Assembly (NCBI GenBank): GCA_027257055.1
Contig: JAPVLO010000401.1
Coordinates: 1,612,001 to 1,676,000 of the forward strand
DNA length: 64,000 nucleotides
Direction: 5' to 3'
Source of the DNA: Cephalopachus bancanus
Taxonomy: Eukaryota > Chordata > Mammalia > Primates > Tarsiidae
The notes under the pieces are model-generated. The model made no database searches and was not told the DNA's origin. It saw only the letters and a program-made list of their open reading frames with translations. Below, one piece after another: positions 1-11,886 of this stretch (positions are counted from its first letter, which is position 1; every line of letters begins with the position of its first letter). The translations under genes and the position numbers were made by a program.

Positions 1-132
1 CTGCTGGTGACGTCCTGTCATGGCCCATTTGGAAAGTAATCTAATTGTAGCTATAAATATTTGACATGTGTGTATCTCTTCACCAGTTAATCCCTTTCCT
101 GGTAGTCTATTTTGGGAAGGGATTTATATATG

Positions 133-530
133 TTATCGGCTGAATTGTGTCCTCTCCCCAAATTCCATATGTTTATGTCGAAAGCCCCAGTCTCTCCAAA
201 TGTGGCTTATTTGGACATGGGGTGCTTAAAGGGGTCATTAACTTTGGGTGATTCCCTTGGGGTGGTCCCTAATTTAATATAAATGGAAGGCTTCTAAGGA
301 GAGATGGTAAGGACCTAGAAGAGCAAAAGAGAAGACCCTGTGAACACAAAGATAGAAGACAGTCATCGATAAGCCGGGGAGAGACCTCAGAGAAATCAGA
401 ACAACTAACAGCTTAATGTTGAATTGTTAGTCTCCAGAATTTGGATCCACTCAATTTCTGCTGCTTAAGCCCTTTAATGTGTGGTGCTGTGATATGGCAA
501 CCCTGGCAAACTGGTATAGCCTATTAGGAC
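133..530 (+). mobile_element. MLT1-like (ERVL-MaLR) LTR, degraded
   Basis: The stretch runs from a 'gaattgtgtcctctccccaaattc' type start through 'gaagacagtc' to 'ggcaaccctggcaaact'. This order of phrases is typical of mammalian MLT1-type LTRs in the sense direction. It is heavily diverged and I see no clear target duplication. The family name rests on memory of the consensus; a related LTR class is possible. Confidence 0.55.
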
Positions 531-534
531 ACAC

Positions 535-1908
535 ACAGGATGTGTTCTGCAGCAGGACTGTCAGGGGAATAGAATTTTCTCATGTCAAGCTCCACTGACA
601 TTGAAAGGCTGAATTGCTGTGGGAAACAGTCTCCCTTAGGGAATACTATGAAGACATGTGAGGTTACAGCTTCTGCCCAGATGGCTACATGGGTGAGTAC
701 CCTACAAGAAAACAACACATACAAATGCAGAGTCGCTTAAACCCTTTTTCATGAAAGATCTCCCCTCCCACCCCTTTGTGTGCAAACTTTCCTACTACAA
801 CTGATGAAGTGTGAACCTTAGAGATGTTGTGGCAAGGGAATGGAGCTGCCTGCATCAGGAGCTAGCTGGGGCTGGGAGTTGAAACAATAAAAACAGTAGC
901 AACATGGAAAGATATGCATGGCCTAGTGTAAATGAAAGTAACACAAGAGCATTTTCTTTGATAGTCCTACTGTATGAGAACAGGAACTTTATATCTAACC
1001 TAGTTGCCTCTGGGGATGGAGAAAACTCAGAGGGGTTTGTGGGTCACCAGAGTGGGAAAAGTCTAAAACAGAGACCAGTGTGACCCCACACTTGGGTCTG
1101 AGTCCTGGGGCCACCTCGATCTTCTCAGGTCCCTGAACAAGTAGGCCTCTGCATGCCCACTCTCGGCCCAGCACAGTACTAGTCATAGTTGGCTCTCACT
1201 TGGCATGGTTTCCTTGGGAGTTATCTGCATGTAAATCTGTGAAGACAGTGCCCAGCAGCCAGGCCAATAGGTGTCAATTGCCTGCCTGACTGTCCCTACA
1301 GAGAAACCCCACTGTTAGAAATTCCTCTCCCCAGATCAGGCTCACAGGAGCATCTGCATAGACCTCCAGGTGTGAAGAAAACCAGATGACACCTTGAAGT
1401 CCTGAGATTGACATCTGGGTAGACAAACTTGGTTCCCAGCTCTCACCTTCCCATACTGCCAACTATGAGATTATGAACCTGACAGACCCACCAGGCTTCC
1501 AAAACTTGACATCCCACTCCTGTTCCGGGAGGTCCCCTTCATGTCTTCCTAGTCTGCCATCCCCACAAGGATGGGAAGTGGTGTGGGCCTACCCTGATGG
1601 CATCATAGGAGAAGTCTGGCTTTGATGGCCTGTGCTTTCCTGGATTACCTCTGCACATTCTGGCCAGTGGTACTGATGATGAGGGGTGAGCCAATGTCTG
1701 CATCATCTCAACAGGTTCTCACTTCAGGCCTTTCTGAACTTAGACCACAAAAGGTTGGGAAACAGCAGAACACCTTGCTCTCCTGTGAGTCTCTCACTGA
1801 CCTGGATAAATAACGGTCACTAGATTATAGTGCCTGGTTCCCAGTTCTGTTGGGTTCTGTTTCCCAAGGAAGTGAGGTCACTTCTTCAAAGTTCTATCAC
1901 CTGACGCC
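535..1908. other. Unassigned non-coding sequence
   Basis: No repeat family, exon or RNA gene is recognisable. The open frames are all short (about 60 residues), overlap on both strands and show no motif. I treat the interval as intergenic DNA. Confidence 0.5.
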
Positions 1909-4900
1909 CTCTTTTTTATTTTAAAGTTGCAGAGTATACAGTTCAAGGCTAGGAATACAAATGGTCATTGTGTAGGTAAAGTTTGGGCCTCACTTTGGTC
2001 CCCACTTCACCTGGTTTGAGATCAGGTATCCTTATTGATAAGGTGTGATCCTCTCCCTCCCCTGGAAGCTTCCCACTACTTCCTATCCCTTTCTTATAGT
2101 ATTATGGTAATTGTTCAGGGTCTGCTTATGAGTGAGAACATGTGGTACTCAGTTTTTTGTTTCTGTGATAGATCACACAATATTATCAACTCTAAGTCCA
2201 TCCAAGTTGCTGCAAAATGCATAATTTTGGCCTTGTTTATGGCTATGTAGTATTTTCTCATGGGTGTGTACCACATTATTTTTATCCAGTTCTCTTTTGA
2301 TAGGCAGCACAGATGGTTCCGTGTTTTTGCTATTGTGAATAACACTACCATAAATATGCATGTGCAGGTATCGTTTTCAAAGAGTGATTTGAGTTCCTCT
2401 GGGTATATTCCAGAAGGGGGATTGTGAGGTTATATGGAAGGCTGATTTTTAGATTTTTTAGGAATTGCCAAACTGTTTTCCACAAAGGTTGTACTAGTTT
2501 ACACTCCCACCAACAGTGTAGAAGTGTTGTTCTCTTTCCCCACATCCTCTTCAGTATCTGTTGTTTTTTGAGTTATTGATCATGGCCATCCTGACTGGAG
2601 TTAGGTGGTATCTCAATGTGGTTTCAATTTGTATTTCTTTGATGATTAGTGAGGCTGAGCATTTTTTCACGTATCTGTTGGCTGCCCGTATGTCTTCTTT
2701 TGAGAAGAGTCTATTAGTATTTTTTGCCCACTTTGTAGTAGGGCTATTATTTTCTTTTGAGCACATTTGAGTTCCTGGTAGATCCTGGATGTTAAGCCTC
2801 TGTCAGATACACAGTCAGCAAATAAATTTCACATGCTGTATACTATGCCCCTGCTCTCTTGATGATTTCTTTCACTTTGTAGAAGCTTGTCAGTTTGATG
2901 AGGTCCCACTTGTAGGGGACTTGTTTTAATCTTCTGCATGTTGACAGCAAGTTTTCCTAGCACCATCTACTGAATAAGTTCACCTCTCCCCAGTGGTTGT
3001 TAGTGGAGGCTTTGTCAAATATGAGTTGGTTGAGAAATTTAGGTTTTGCTTCTAGAATCTCAACCCTGTTCCATTGGTTTATTAGCCTGTTCCTATACCA
3101 ATACCAGGATGTTTAGAATATTGTGGCCTTATAATAAAGTGTGAAGTCTACCACTTTGTTTCTTTTGCTGAGAATTATTTTGGCAATTCATGGTCATTTG
3201 TGTCTCCATATGAATTTTTGTATTGTTGTTTCCAGATCTGAGAATAATGATGCTGGTAATTTAATAGGTATTGTGTTAAATCTGTAGATTGCCTGTAGAT
3301 GGACATCTTAACAATACTGATTCTTCCAGTCCATAAGCATGGAATATTTGTCCATTTGTGTATTCTCTGATTTCTTTGAGTAGAATTTTGTAGTTTTCAT
3401 TGTAAAGTTCTTTTACTTCTCTAGTTAGGAAGATTCCAAGGTATTTCTTTTTTCTTTTTTCTTTTTTTTGGTGGCTATCATGAAAGGGATTGTGCTTTCT
3501 ATTTGGCTGTCATTTGTTTATTGTTAGTTTGTTTATTGTTAGTATATAGGGATGTGACTGTCTTTTGCAAGATTATTTTATATCCTGAGACTTTACCAAT
3601 ATCCGTTATCAGTGCAAGGAGGTTTTTGACAGATTCTCCTGGGTTTTGAAGGTGTAGGATCATGTCTTCTGCAAAGAGGGATAATTTAACTTCCTCTTTT
3701 CCTGTTTGTATACCTCTGATTTCCTTCTCTTGTCTGATTACTGTAGCTAGGACTTCCAGCACTATGTTGAACAGCAGAGATGGGAGTAAGCATCGTTATT
3801 TTGTTCTGGTTCTCAGGGGAAATGGTTCCAATTTCTGTCTGTTTATCAGTGTGTTGGCTGTGGATTTCTCATAGATGGCTCTTACTATTTTGAGGTATGT
3901 TCCATCTATGCCTAGATGTTCAAGGGTTTTTATCAAGAAGGGATGCTGGATTATATCAAAAGCTTTTTCCATGTCCAATGAGATAATAACTTGGATTTGT
4001 TTTTACGTCTGTTGATTATTTAATTATGTTTATGGTCTTGCAGAGGTTGAATCAGCCCTGTATTCTGGGGATGAAGCCTACTTGGTTGTGGTGAATGATT
4101 TCTGAAACGTGTTGTTGGATGCAGTTTTCTAGAACCTTGTGAGAATTTTTTGCATCTATGTTTATCAAGGACATTGTCTTTTCAGTGGTGCATTTTGTTC
4201 ATTCACATTCAGGCTAATTATTGAGATGTGAGAGTTCATCCCTGTCATGAGGTCCTTACAGAGTTTGTTATTGTTGTTTCGCTTGCTTGCTTTTTTTGAT
4301 TTTGGGGTTGATTTATGTGTTTTCAATCTTTTTTATGCATTCTTAAGAAGGGCATGGTCTTTTTTTGTGTGTATTATACTTTCTCAAGTGTTTCTCTCTG
4401 AGCTGTTCTGGAGATAGCATCATCTCTTAGAGTTTGAATGTCTTGAAAGAATTCCATTTCTCTATTGCTATGATGGTTAGCTTAGCTGAATAGGAAATTC
4501 TTGCTTGAAAATGTTTACCCTTGAGAATTTTGAAAATTAGACACTGGTCTCTTCTAGCCTGTAGTGTTTCTTTAGATAAGTCTGCTGCTATTTTAATTGG
4601 TCTTCTCCAGTAAGTAGTCTGACCTTTTTCTCTTGCTGCCTTGAGATTTTTTCTCATATTCCTACTTTGTTTTCATAAAGAATTACTATGTGTCTAGGAG
4701 TTGGTATTCTCATTTGATGTCTTGCAAGGGTTCTCTGACTCTCTTGTGTTTGAATGGTCGTGTCTCTGATGAGATGAGGGAAGTTTTCTTGGATAATTTC
4801 ATGGAATGTTTGTTCCAGAGTGGTCTCTGTCTCCCTGTCTGCCTCAGGGATTCCAATTAATCTTAGCTTCAGCCTCTTGATATAATCACTCATGTCTTGG

Positions 4901-5720
4901 AGACTTTGTTCTGTCTTTTAAAGCGTCTTTTCTATGTTTTTAACAGTCTGGGTTCATTCCATATTTTTGTTCTCAAACTCTGAGATTCCTCTATTTGGTT
5001 AACTCTGCATCCCTTGCTTTTCAGTTTGTTATTTATTTTGTTCACTGTATTCTTTATTGCTATCATCTCAGTTATCAACTCCTTCATTCTTTCCTCATGT
5101 CTCTCCTCTTTTCTATTTATTCTCTCTATTAATATCTTGATATCTGGATTTGTGGTTTGAGATCAGTCATTCTGGGGGCTTGTCACTGTTTTGAGTTCTG
5201 AAGTCTGTATTCTCAGTCGCTCTCTTCCCAGGGGTCTGTATAGGACCTGTGTTCTTCCATTGGTTCTTCTTCATTTGTGAAGGTTTTCCTTTCCCCTTTA
5301 TCCCCTTGTTAAATTCTCTTTTGTTTTGTTTGGGGTTTTTTTGTGTGTGTGATAAGGGAGATACATTTCTGTTTGCTCAATTACCCATTCTTCCTTATGT
5401 AGATTCTTTGGATTGATCAGTTTTGGAACTGGACTAGGGCTGGGGCTGTGCATTTTGCAGTTTTGAGATTAATTAAGGGGGAGCTGTAGTTCAGAAGATA
5501 TTTGCAGATCCCAGTATCCACTGACAGGTATGTGGAACCCCTAGAACCCTCTTCCCACCACCTTACAGTCTGTCCATGTGGTGGGGGTGTATGTTTGCCC
5601 CCAAAAACAAAGTGAGATAAGAAAAAGGAAAAGAATGGAAGAAGGGAGACAAAAGGAAGATAAAGAAAGAAAAGAAGAAAAGGGAATACAGTCAGGCACA
5701 CCAACTAAAGAATATAATCA
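1909..5720 (-). mobile_element. L1 retrotransposon (copy A), internally deleted and mutated
   Basis: The 3' end lies at the left: a T-rich run near 1909-1925 followed by the antisense of the L1 3' UTR. Going right come ORF2 reverse transcriptase fragments (minus strand, about 3762-3499, with the catalytic box read as FAED), then ORF1 C-terminal and middle fragments (about 4893-4427), then 5' UTR-like sequence to about 5720. Against copy B (18.4-25.7 kb), about 1.5 kb of ORF2 is missing near 4165-4190 and about 0.2 kb near 2918. Frames are broken by stops and frameshifts, so it is inactive. L1 encodes an RNA-binding ORF1p and an endonuclease/reverse transcriptase ORF2p. Confidence 0.9.
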
Positions 5721-5929
5721 ATATAATTGTGATGAGGCAAATTTGAGATATAATCCTTCTCTGACATTAGCTCTCCTCAGGCTTTTCCATTAAATTTAAA
5801 ATCATGCTCATGTGCCAAACTGCTACCTTTCTTTCTGATTCTGTCGAGTGTCCCATCTCATTGCCTTACATCTGAAACTAACCAATTCTTCAAGGAGCTC
5901 TGGATCATGTTAATGAGAAACAGTGCACT

Positions 5930-6046
5930 TCCCATTAACAAATAAAGATTCAATGTGTTGATTTATATATACATGTGTTATGATGACCATAATGAAATTA
6001 ATGAACACATCTATCACCACCCACAGTTATCATTTGTGTGGTGAAA

Positions 6047-6094
<48 letters not shown>

Positions 6095-6240
6095 TGATGA
6101 ATCTTAAAATCAGCTCTCATCAAATCAGCTAACTAAATACTACAGTAATCATTATACAATGTATGTGTTGATCAAATGATGATGTTGCATGCTTTAAATA
6201 CACACATTTATATTTGCCAATTAAATATTTTAAAATAAGA
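5930..6240 (+). mobile_element. Old L1M 3'-end fragment with embedded GT repeat
   Basis: Phrases such as 'gtgatgaatcttaaaatcagctctcatcaaatcagctaactaa' and 'tcattatacaatgtatgtgttgatcaaatgatg' in outline match the 3' UTR of old L1M families. The copy is split by a microsatellite and ends in an A-rich AAC repeat. Boundaries are approximate. Confidence 0.5.
6049..6093. repeat. (GT)n microsatellite
   Basis: About 22 uninterrupted GT dinucleotides are visible, ending in gtggtgatg. Confidence 0.97.
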
Positions 6241-6267
6241 ACAACAACAACAACAACAACAACAAAG
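6239..6267. repeat. (AAC)n microsatellite
   Basis: About nine AAC units follow an A-rich stretch. It is probably the decayed poly(A) tail of the preceding L1M fragment. Confidence 0.9.
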
Positions 6268-6939
6268 TCTGACTTCAGACACCTCAGGCCTAGAGAATGA
6301 ATTGAGCATACATGAATTCAATTTTAAGGTTGATAAAGATAGATTGCTCATACTCTCATCAGCTCACTAGCCAATAAGCAAAATATCTAAGGTTATTATA
6401 CAACAGTGAATGAGAGAGAACAAAATGCAAAATAATCAAAGGACAGTGCAGTGGTTTAGGTGACTACAAAAATCAGAATGCATAGTCCTCATCCCAGCGG
6501 TAAGCACTGAATTGTTGGTGAGGCAATCAACTTCTTCTGAAAAGGCAGAACGCCTTAGGGAGGGATTTGGGTTACAGAGGGGCCCTATGATAAAGGTGGC
6601 CACACCCTAGGTTTGCCTGTCATATCCATTTCCTTTGCTAATTTTGGGAGCCTACTGTTGAGATGAAAACCAGGAGGCCCAGTCTCCTGTTCACGCTCCT
6701 TCCTCCCTCCTCTACCTCTCTTTACCCTCACCCACACTTACACACAGCAGCTTTTAACTTTGCAACCAGTCCAGAACCTTAGTGCCCTGGTCACATTAGC
6801 CTTCTGAGACCAAACATGTTAACTGCTGGTCCTCAAGACTGGGCGAAGAGTAGAAGAATGCATCCTCCCTACCTACCTCTTCCCACCTCAGATTTCTTTC
6901 TTTCTTTCCCCAAGCAGGACTTAGAGTTCCAGATATTTG

Positions 6940-7180
6940 CTCTGGAGAGTTGGTATCTGGTGTGAAACCCCACCAGTCTACAGTCCTGGACAGATGAGTC
7001 TCCTAAAATAGACTTACTGAGTAAACATTAGACAAGTCACTTGACCTTTCTGAGCTTCCCTTTCCCAACTGTCAACTGACAACTATAGCTAAGACATCCT
7101 GAGAACATCATGAAGTCAAACATGAGTAAGTACTCTACAATGTACAAAATGTCACACAAATATTAGTTGATACTGTTCTC
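6940..7180 (+). mobile_element. MIR SINE, degraded
   Basis: The core resembles the MIR phrase for 'caagtcacttgacctttctgagcttcc...' followed by short runs ending near 'agtaagtactctacaa'. MIR is an ancient tRNA-derived SINE. Edges are approximate. Confidence 0.6.
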
Positions 7181-7289
7181 ATTAGTCTCATGAATCAACA
7201 ATGCTTGAACCTTGAATCTAAACCTTGAAAAGAAAAATGTTCTTTTCCTTCATTTTACAATTCACACTTCCTTTATTCCCCCCTCTCTG

Positions 7290-7475
7290 GTTAAGAACTG
7301 AGCTTTGAAGTCAAACAATCATGATTCAAGCTTCACTACTTACAAACTCTGTGACCTTTGGAATGCTGCTTGAGTGCTCTTTACCTCAGTTTTCCCGTTT
7401 CTCAAGTGAGAATGATAAAAGTACCTACCAAAATATGGTGCCCAATATAGTGCCTAGAAACACAATGCCCAATCA
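7290..7475 (+). mobile_element. MIR SINE
   Basis: The order 'gagctttgaagtcaaacaatcatgattcaagcttcactacttac', 'ctctgtgacctttgg', 'cctcagttttcccgtttctcaagtgagaatgataaaagtacctacc' follows the MIR consensus in the sense direction. Confidence 0.75.
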
Positions 7476-8484
7476 TAGTTAGTTAACATCACACCCATGT
7501 TTGACATCCTCATTCTTAGAGTTTCTTTGCACTGTAACATTTTTCTTCTGCAAGACTTGTTCACTGTAAGGGGCACTATTCTTGGATACTGTTTGCAGTC
7601 CCCACATACTTGAACATTCAAACACACAAGGTACCATTGCAAGGTGATGGAATATGAATTCCTTTCTCTGTAAAACCAAACAATGATATTTAACACCTAG
7701 GGTGCTGTAAGAACAAATGAGCTAGGGTAAGTGAAGTATCTTAGCACAAAGTGCTTCAGTTCCCCTTGTCACCCATGCCTCAGCACAAATCCTTGTTGTA
7801 GAAATAATATGTGCAACTGAACAAAACTGAGAAAATTTCACATAGCTCAACCTCAAGTTGGAGGCACAGACAAAAAACAGGGACAGACAAAAGCAGTCTT
7901 AAGTAGTGGCCAGTAAAATGAAGAATGTTTATGTTGTATGAAATAACAGGGGATAATCGGTGATACTCTCAGATGGAGAGGTGAGACAGGGCTTCTGAGG
8001 AGATACTCCTGTTCAGATGAGAAAAGAAGTATTTCTTTTATGCTTGTTCAGTCAGGGCTTAACAAGATACTAAGTTGTGATTATCTCATCTTGAGATAAA
8101 CTTGTCAGGTTCATTCTAGGTATGAGAATTTTCCTGTCTTAAAAAAAAAGAAATCAAGGTCATGCTAATCAAAGAGATAAATTTATTTAGGTTTTGTGCT
8201 TCCTGGATTGAAAGGCACATTCGTAGTTATTTAAGAAGTTTCCAGAAGAAAAACATTCTTTTACTTTGTCTTCCTAAGTACAACAGGGCAGTTGATCTGA
8301 GCCACAGTGGTAAACTACCTGGGTCTTAGCAGAGCACAAGCCAAGGTAAGGTAGTGGTGGGTATCCTTGCTCACTTCCTATGATACAGACAGAAGGGAGA
8401 AATAAAGAACCAATTGGCAAAAGTCAGGATTGTTCTGACAGGCATGAGTCTGGCCTCAGACTCAAGGAGCTGCAATAAGCAACT

Positions 8485-8950
8485 GGGGTAGAATAGGATG
8501 TCATTATAATGAATGAAATAAGCCAGGCACAGAAAAACAAAAAATTGAATATTACATCTCATTTATATGTGAGACCGAACATATCCATGATCTCATGGAG
8601 GCAGAGATTAGACTTGTAGATATCAGAGACTGAGAAGAATGTGTGGGTGACAGAGAGATAAAGAGAGATTGGCTGCATGAAAAAACATGCATTTAGATAA
8701 AAACGATAGGTTCCAATGATGTACAGCAAAGTAGAGTAACCATAGTTAACAACAGCGTATGATATATTTTAAGAAGAGAGGACTTGAAATGTTCCTAACA
8801 CATCAAAATGATAAATGCTCCAGGTGATGGTTCCCTAATACCCTGATCTGATAATTACACTCCACTCCATGTAACCAAAAATCAAAGTACACCAGAAATA
8901 TCTGTACAAAATATTGTGAATTAAAAAAAAATTAAAATAATTGTTTTTTA
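8485..8950 (+). mobile_element. Old L1M 3' end (sense)
   Basis: The segment 'aatgaaataagccaggcacagaaaaacaaa...attacatctcatttatatgtgagac' through 'gatgtacagcaaagtagagtaaccatagttaacaac' to an A-rich tail near 8930-8950 matches the 3' end of an L1M-type element. It is the site into which copy C inserted. Confidence 0.75.
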
Positions 8951-8956
8951 AAAAAA

Positions 8957-10440
8957 GAAGACCTGGAAACGACAATATAGGAATGCATATGGAAACATAA
9001 ATGCCACGAATCACCAAAACAATTCTCAGCAAAAAAACAAAGCAGGAGATATCACATTCCCAGACTCTAAACTCTATTATAAAGCTACAATAATCAAAAC
9101 AGCCTGGTATTGGTGCAAGAACAGGTACGTAGACCAATGGAACAGAATAGAGATTCCAGAAGCAAAACTTCAATTTCTCAACCAACTCATCTTCAACAAA
9201 GCCTCGACCAACAACGACTGGGGAGAGAAAAACCTATTTGGGAAACGGTGCTGGGAAAACTGGCTGACCACATGCAGAAGATTAAAACAAGATCCCTACC
9301 TATCCCCATACACAAAAATCAACTCTAAATGGATCAAAGGCCTAAATATAAAACCTCAAACTATAACAACCTTAGAAAATGCAGGAGATACCCTTATAGA
9401 AATTGGAACTTGCAATCAATTCCTGATCAAAACCCCAAGGGCCCATGCCATAAGAGATAGGATAGACAAGTGGGACCTCATCAAAGTGACAATCTTCTGC
9501 AAAGCCAAGGAAACCATCAGACTGGGGAAAAAATTGCCAACTCTATGTCTGACAAAGGCCTAATATCTAGGATCTACAAGGAATGCAAACATGCTGAAAA
9601 GAAAAAAATAAACAATTCCATTACAAAATGGGCAAACGATATGAATAGACATTTCTCAAAAGAAAACATACAAGCAGTAAACACATACATGAAAAAAATG
9701 CTCAACCTCACTAGTCATCAAAGAAACACAAATTAAAACTACACTGAAATACCACCTAACTCCAGTCAGCATGACTATCATCAATAACTCAAAAAGCAAC
9801 AGATGTTGGAGAGGATGCAGCGAAAAGGGAACTCTTCTACACTGTTAGAATATAAACTAGTACAACCTTTGGGAAAATAGTATGATGATTCCTAAAAGAT
9901 CTAAAAATTGACCTTCCATATGACCCCACAATCCCCCTAATGGGAATATACCCAAAAGAACTCAAATCACTCTATAAAAAAGATACCTGCACATGTATGT
10001 TTATTGCAACATTGTTCACAGTAGCAAGAACATGGAACCAACTGTGCTGTCCATAAAAAAGGACAGGATTTAAAAATGTAGTACATATACAGGATGAAGT
10101 ATTATGCAGCCATAAAGAAGAACAAAATCATGAACTTCACAGCAACCTGGATGGACTTAGAGTCTATAATACTGAGTAATCTTTCACAGAAACAAAGAAC
10201 TGAGTATCACATGTTCTCACTCATAAGCAGACCTTGAACAATTATCATAAAACTGTAAGAAAATGATTGACAGTAATAGGAAACTGCCAGGAGGAGGGTG
10301 GAGAAGTGGGATTGGCAGTAGTGGGGAAACTGCCTGGAGAAGAGGGGACACACAATATTAAGGGTACTTGCATAATGAACATTTGTATACCCAACCCTAA
10401 ATTGTACCCTACATCTTTAAAATTAAAAAAAAATTAAAAA
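8957..10440 (+). mobile_element. L1 (copy C), 5'-truncated 3' portion with poly(A) tail
   Basis: This plus-strand copy begins inside the 3' part of ORF2 and runs through the 3' UTR to 'cctacatctttaaaattaaaaaaaaattaaaaa'. The ORF2 C-terminal region is visible as broken pieces around 9110-9736. A 9-base direct repeat, aaaaagaag, occurs at about 8952-8960 and 10436-10444 and is a plausible target-site duplication. The frames contain stops, so it cannot encode ORF2p. It is the same general family as copies A, B and D. Confidence 0.9.
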
Positions 10441-10445
10441 GAAGA

Positions 10446-11486
10446 AGCTGCAATATCTTTTAATCATTATCCTTCCAGAAGGAAGTTTACAAAATTATCA
10501 GGGATATCTTAACACTTACGTTCATCCTCTGATTTCTCCTAGGATAGTACAGAGAGAAACTAAACAATCAGTGGGCTGGGAGGGGCTGCTAATATCCATC
10601 CTAAAGAGATGTCTGCCAAGACTCTGAGTGTCCTCCATCCTAGTCAGGGCTGGAGAGACTGGTTTGGATTTTTCCTTAAATCTCCAAATGAATGAGCTTT
10701 TCTTTTACATGCTTAATAGTATGCAGGGCTTCATTTTGTTTAACTATGCCAATGGACCAGAAGAAACTGAAATAGACTATAAGTGTTTGAAGCTAGCCCC
10801 AAGAATATGTAGTCCCACAAGATATCCTCAGAAGCAAGTGACTACTCTCCCACACAGGGGTTCTCAGTCACTTCCCTGACCACCCAGGATACTTGGGATA
10901 TTTTTTCCTGCTGAAGAAGAACACGTCCTGTTGCAGTTATAATGCAGTGGCTCCAGGGCTTTCTGTCGACATGCCACAAGTTCCACTCTGTGCATCAAGG
11001 GATCATGCAATCAGCTGAGAGGAAGTTAGGGTTGCTCTCTTAGGCTTGTGCTGCCTGTCTCCTTTGCCAATCACAGAAACCACAGTTTTGTAGCAAGTTA
11101 CAGGTTCCCTGGCAACTCAGCCAACCAGCATCCATTTACAGCTTCTTTACTCCTGCAAAATACAGTCCCTGCCCTCAAGTATCTCAGCATATGGTGGGAG
11201 GATGGAGACAAAAGCAAACACCAGTGGGGCAGAGTGGTAATGTGCCAAAGTATGAGCAATAACAAAGGTCATGGGAGCTCAGAGAGGAGCTAATAACTCT
11301 TCCTTATGGAGTGAAGATGGATTCCATGAAAAAAGTAACATTTGTGCAGGTTCTTGGAGGAGGACATTAGAAGACAGAGAAGGAGGATAGCAGCACTCCA
11401 GACCAAGAGAAGGACATTTGCCAAGCTTTCATAGGAAGGAGAATATTTAACCACTTCAGGAAAGATCCCAATAGCTGGAGCATGAC
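10446..11486. other. Unassigned non-coding sequence
   Basis: No repeat or gene is confidently recognisable. Around 10855-10930 there is a weak resemblance to an old MER5-type DNA-transposon fragment ('ggggttctcagtcac...'), too faint to call. Confidence 0.4.
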
Positions 11487-11886
11487 ATGGTGGTCAGTTT
11501 GATGTGTCAACTCGTCCAGGCTATAGTACCCAGCTATTCATTCAAACATGGATCCAGGTGATGCTATGAAGATATTTTGGAGATGTGACCGATCACTACA
11601 ATCAGTTGACTCTGTTGAAAGGATTTTCCTGGACCGATAGGGTGAACCTGACCTGATCCTCTGAAAGGCTTTAAAGACAGGACAGGAAGAAGAAATTCAT
11701 CCTGTGGACAGCAGCATCAGCCAGAGAATTTTCAACATGTCCTTCTGGATAGTTTGCCTTACAGATTTCAGATTTTTCAAGTTAGCTCCCACAATCATGT
11801 AAGCCAACACCTTGCAATAAATCTCTTCATATGTACACATATTCTTGTGGTTCTGTTTTTCTGATAGAACTCTGACTGACACACAT
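11487..11886 (+). mobile_element. Ancient dispersed repeat, LTR-like, family not named
   Basis: The stretch runs from 'tggtcagtttgatgtgtcaactcgtccagg' to 'cttgtggttctgtttttctgatagaactctgactgacacaca' and includes 'aataaatctcttcatatgt'. I recognise this order as a common old mammalian interspersed repeat with a built-in polyadenylation-type signal, but I cannot name the family from memory. Confidence 0.5.

Larger units (their letters stand above)
6268..8480. other. Mainly unique non-coding DNA containing two MIR copies
   Basis: Apart from two MIR SINEs (listed separately), I see no exon, RNA gene or young repeat. The short open frames lack recognisable motifs. Confidence 0.5.
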
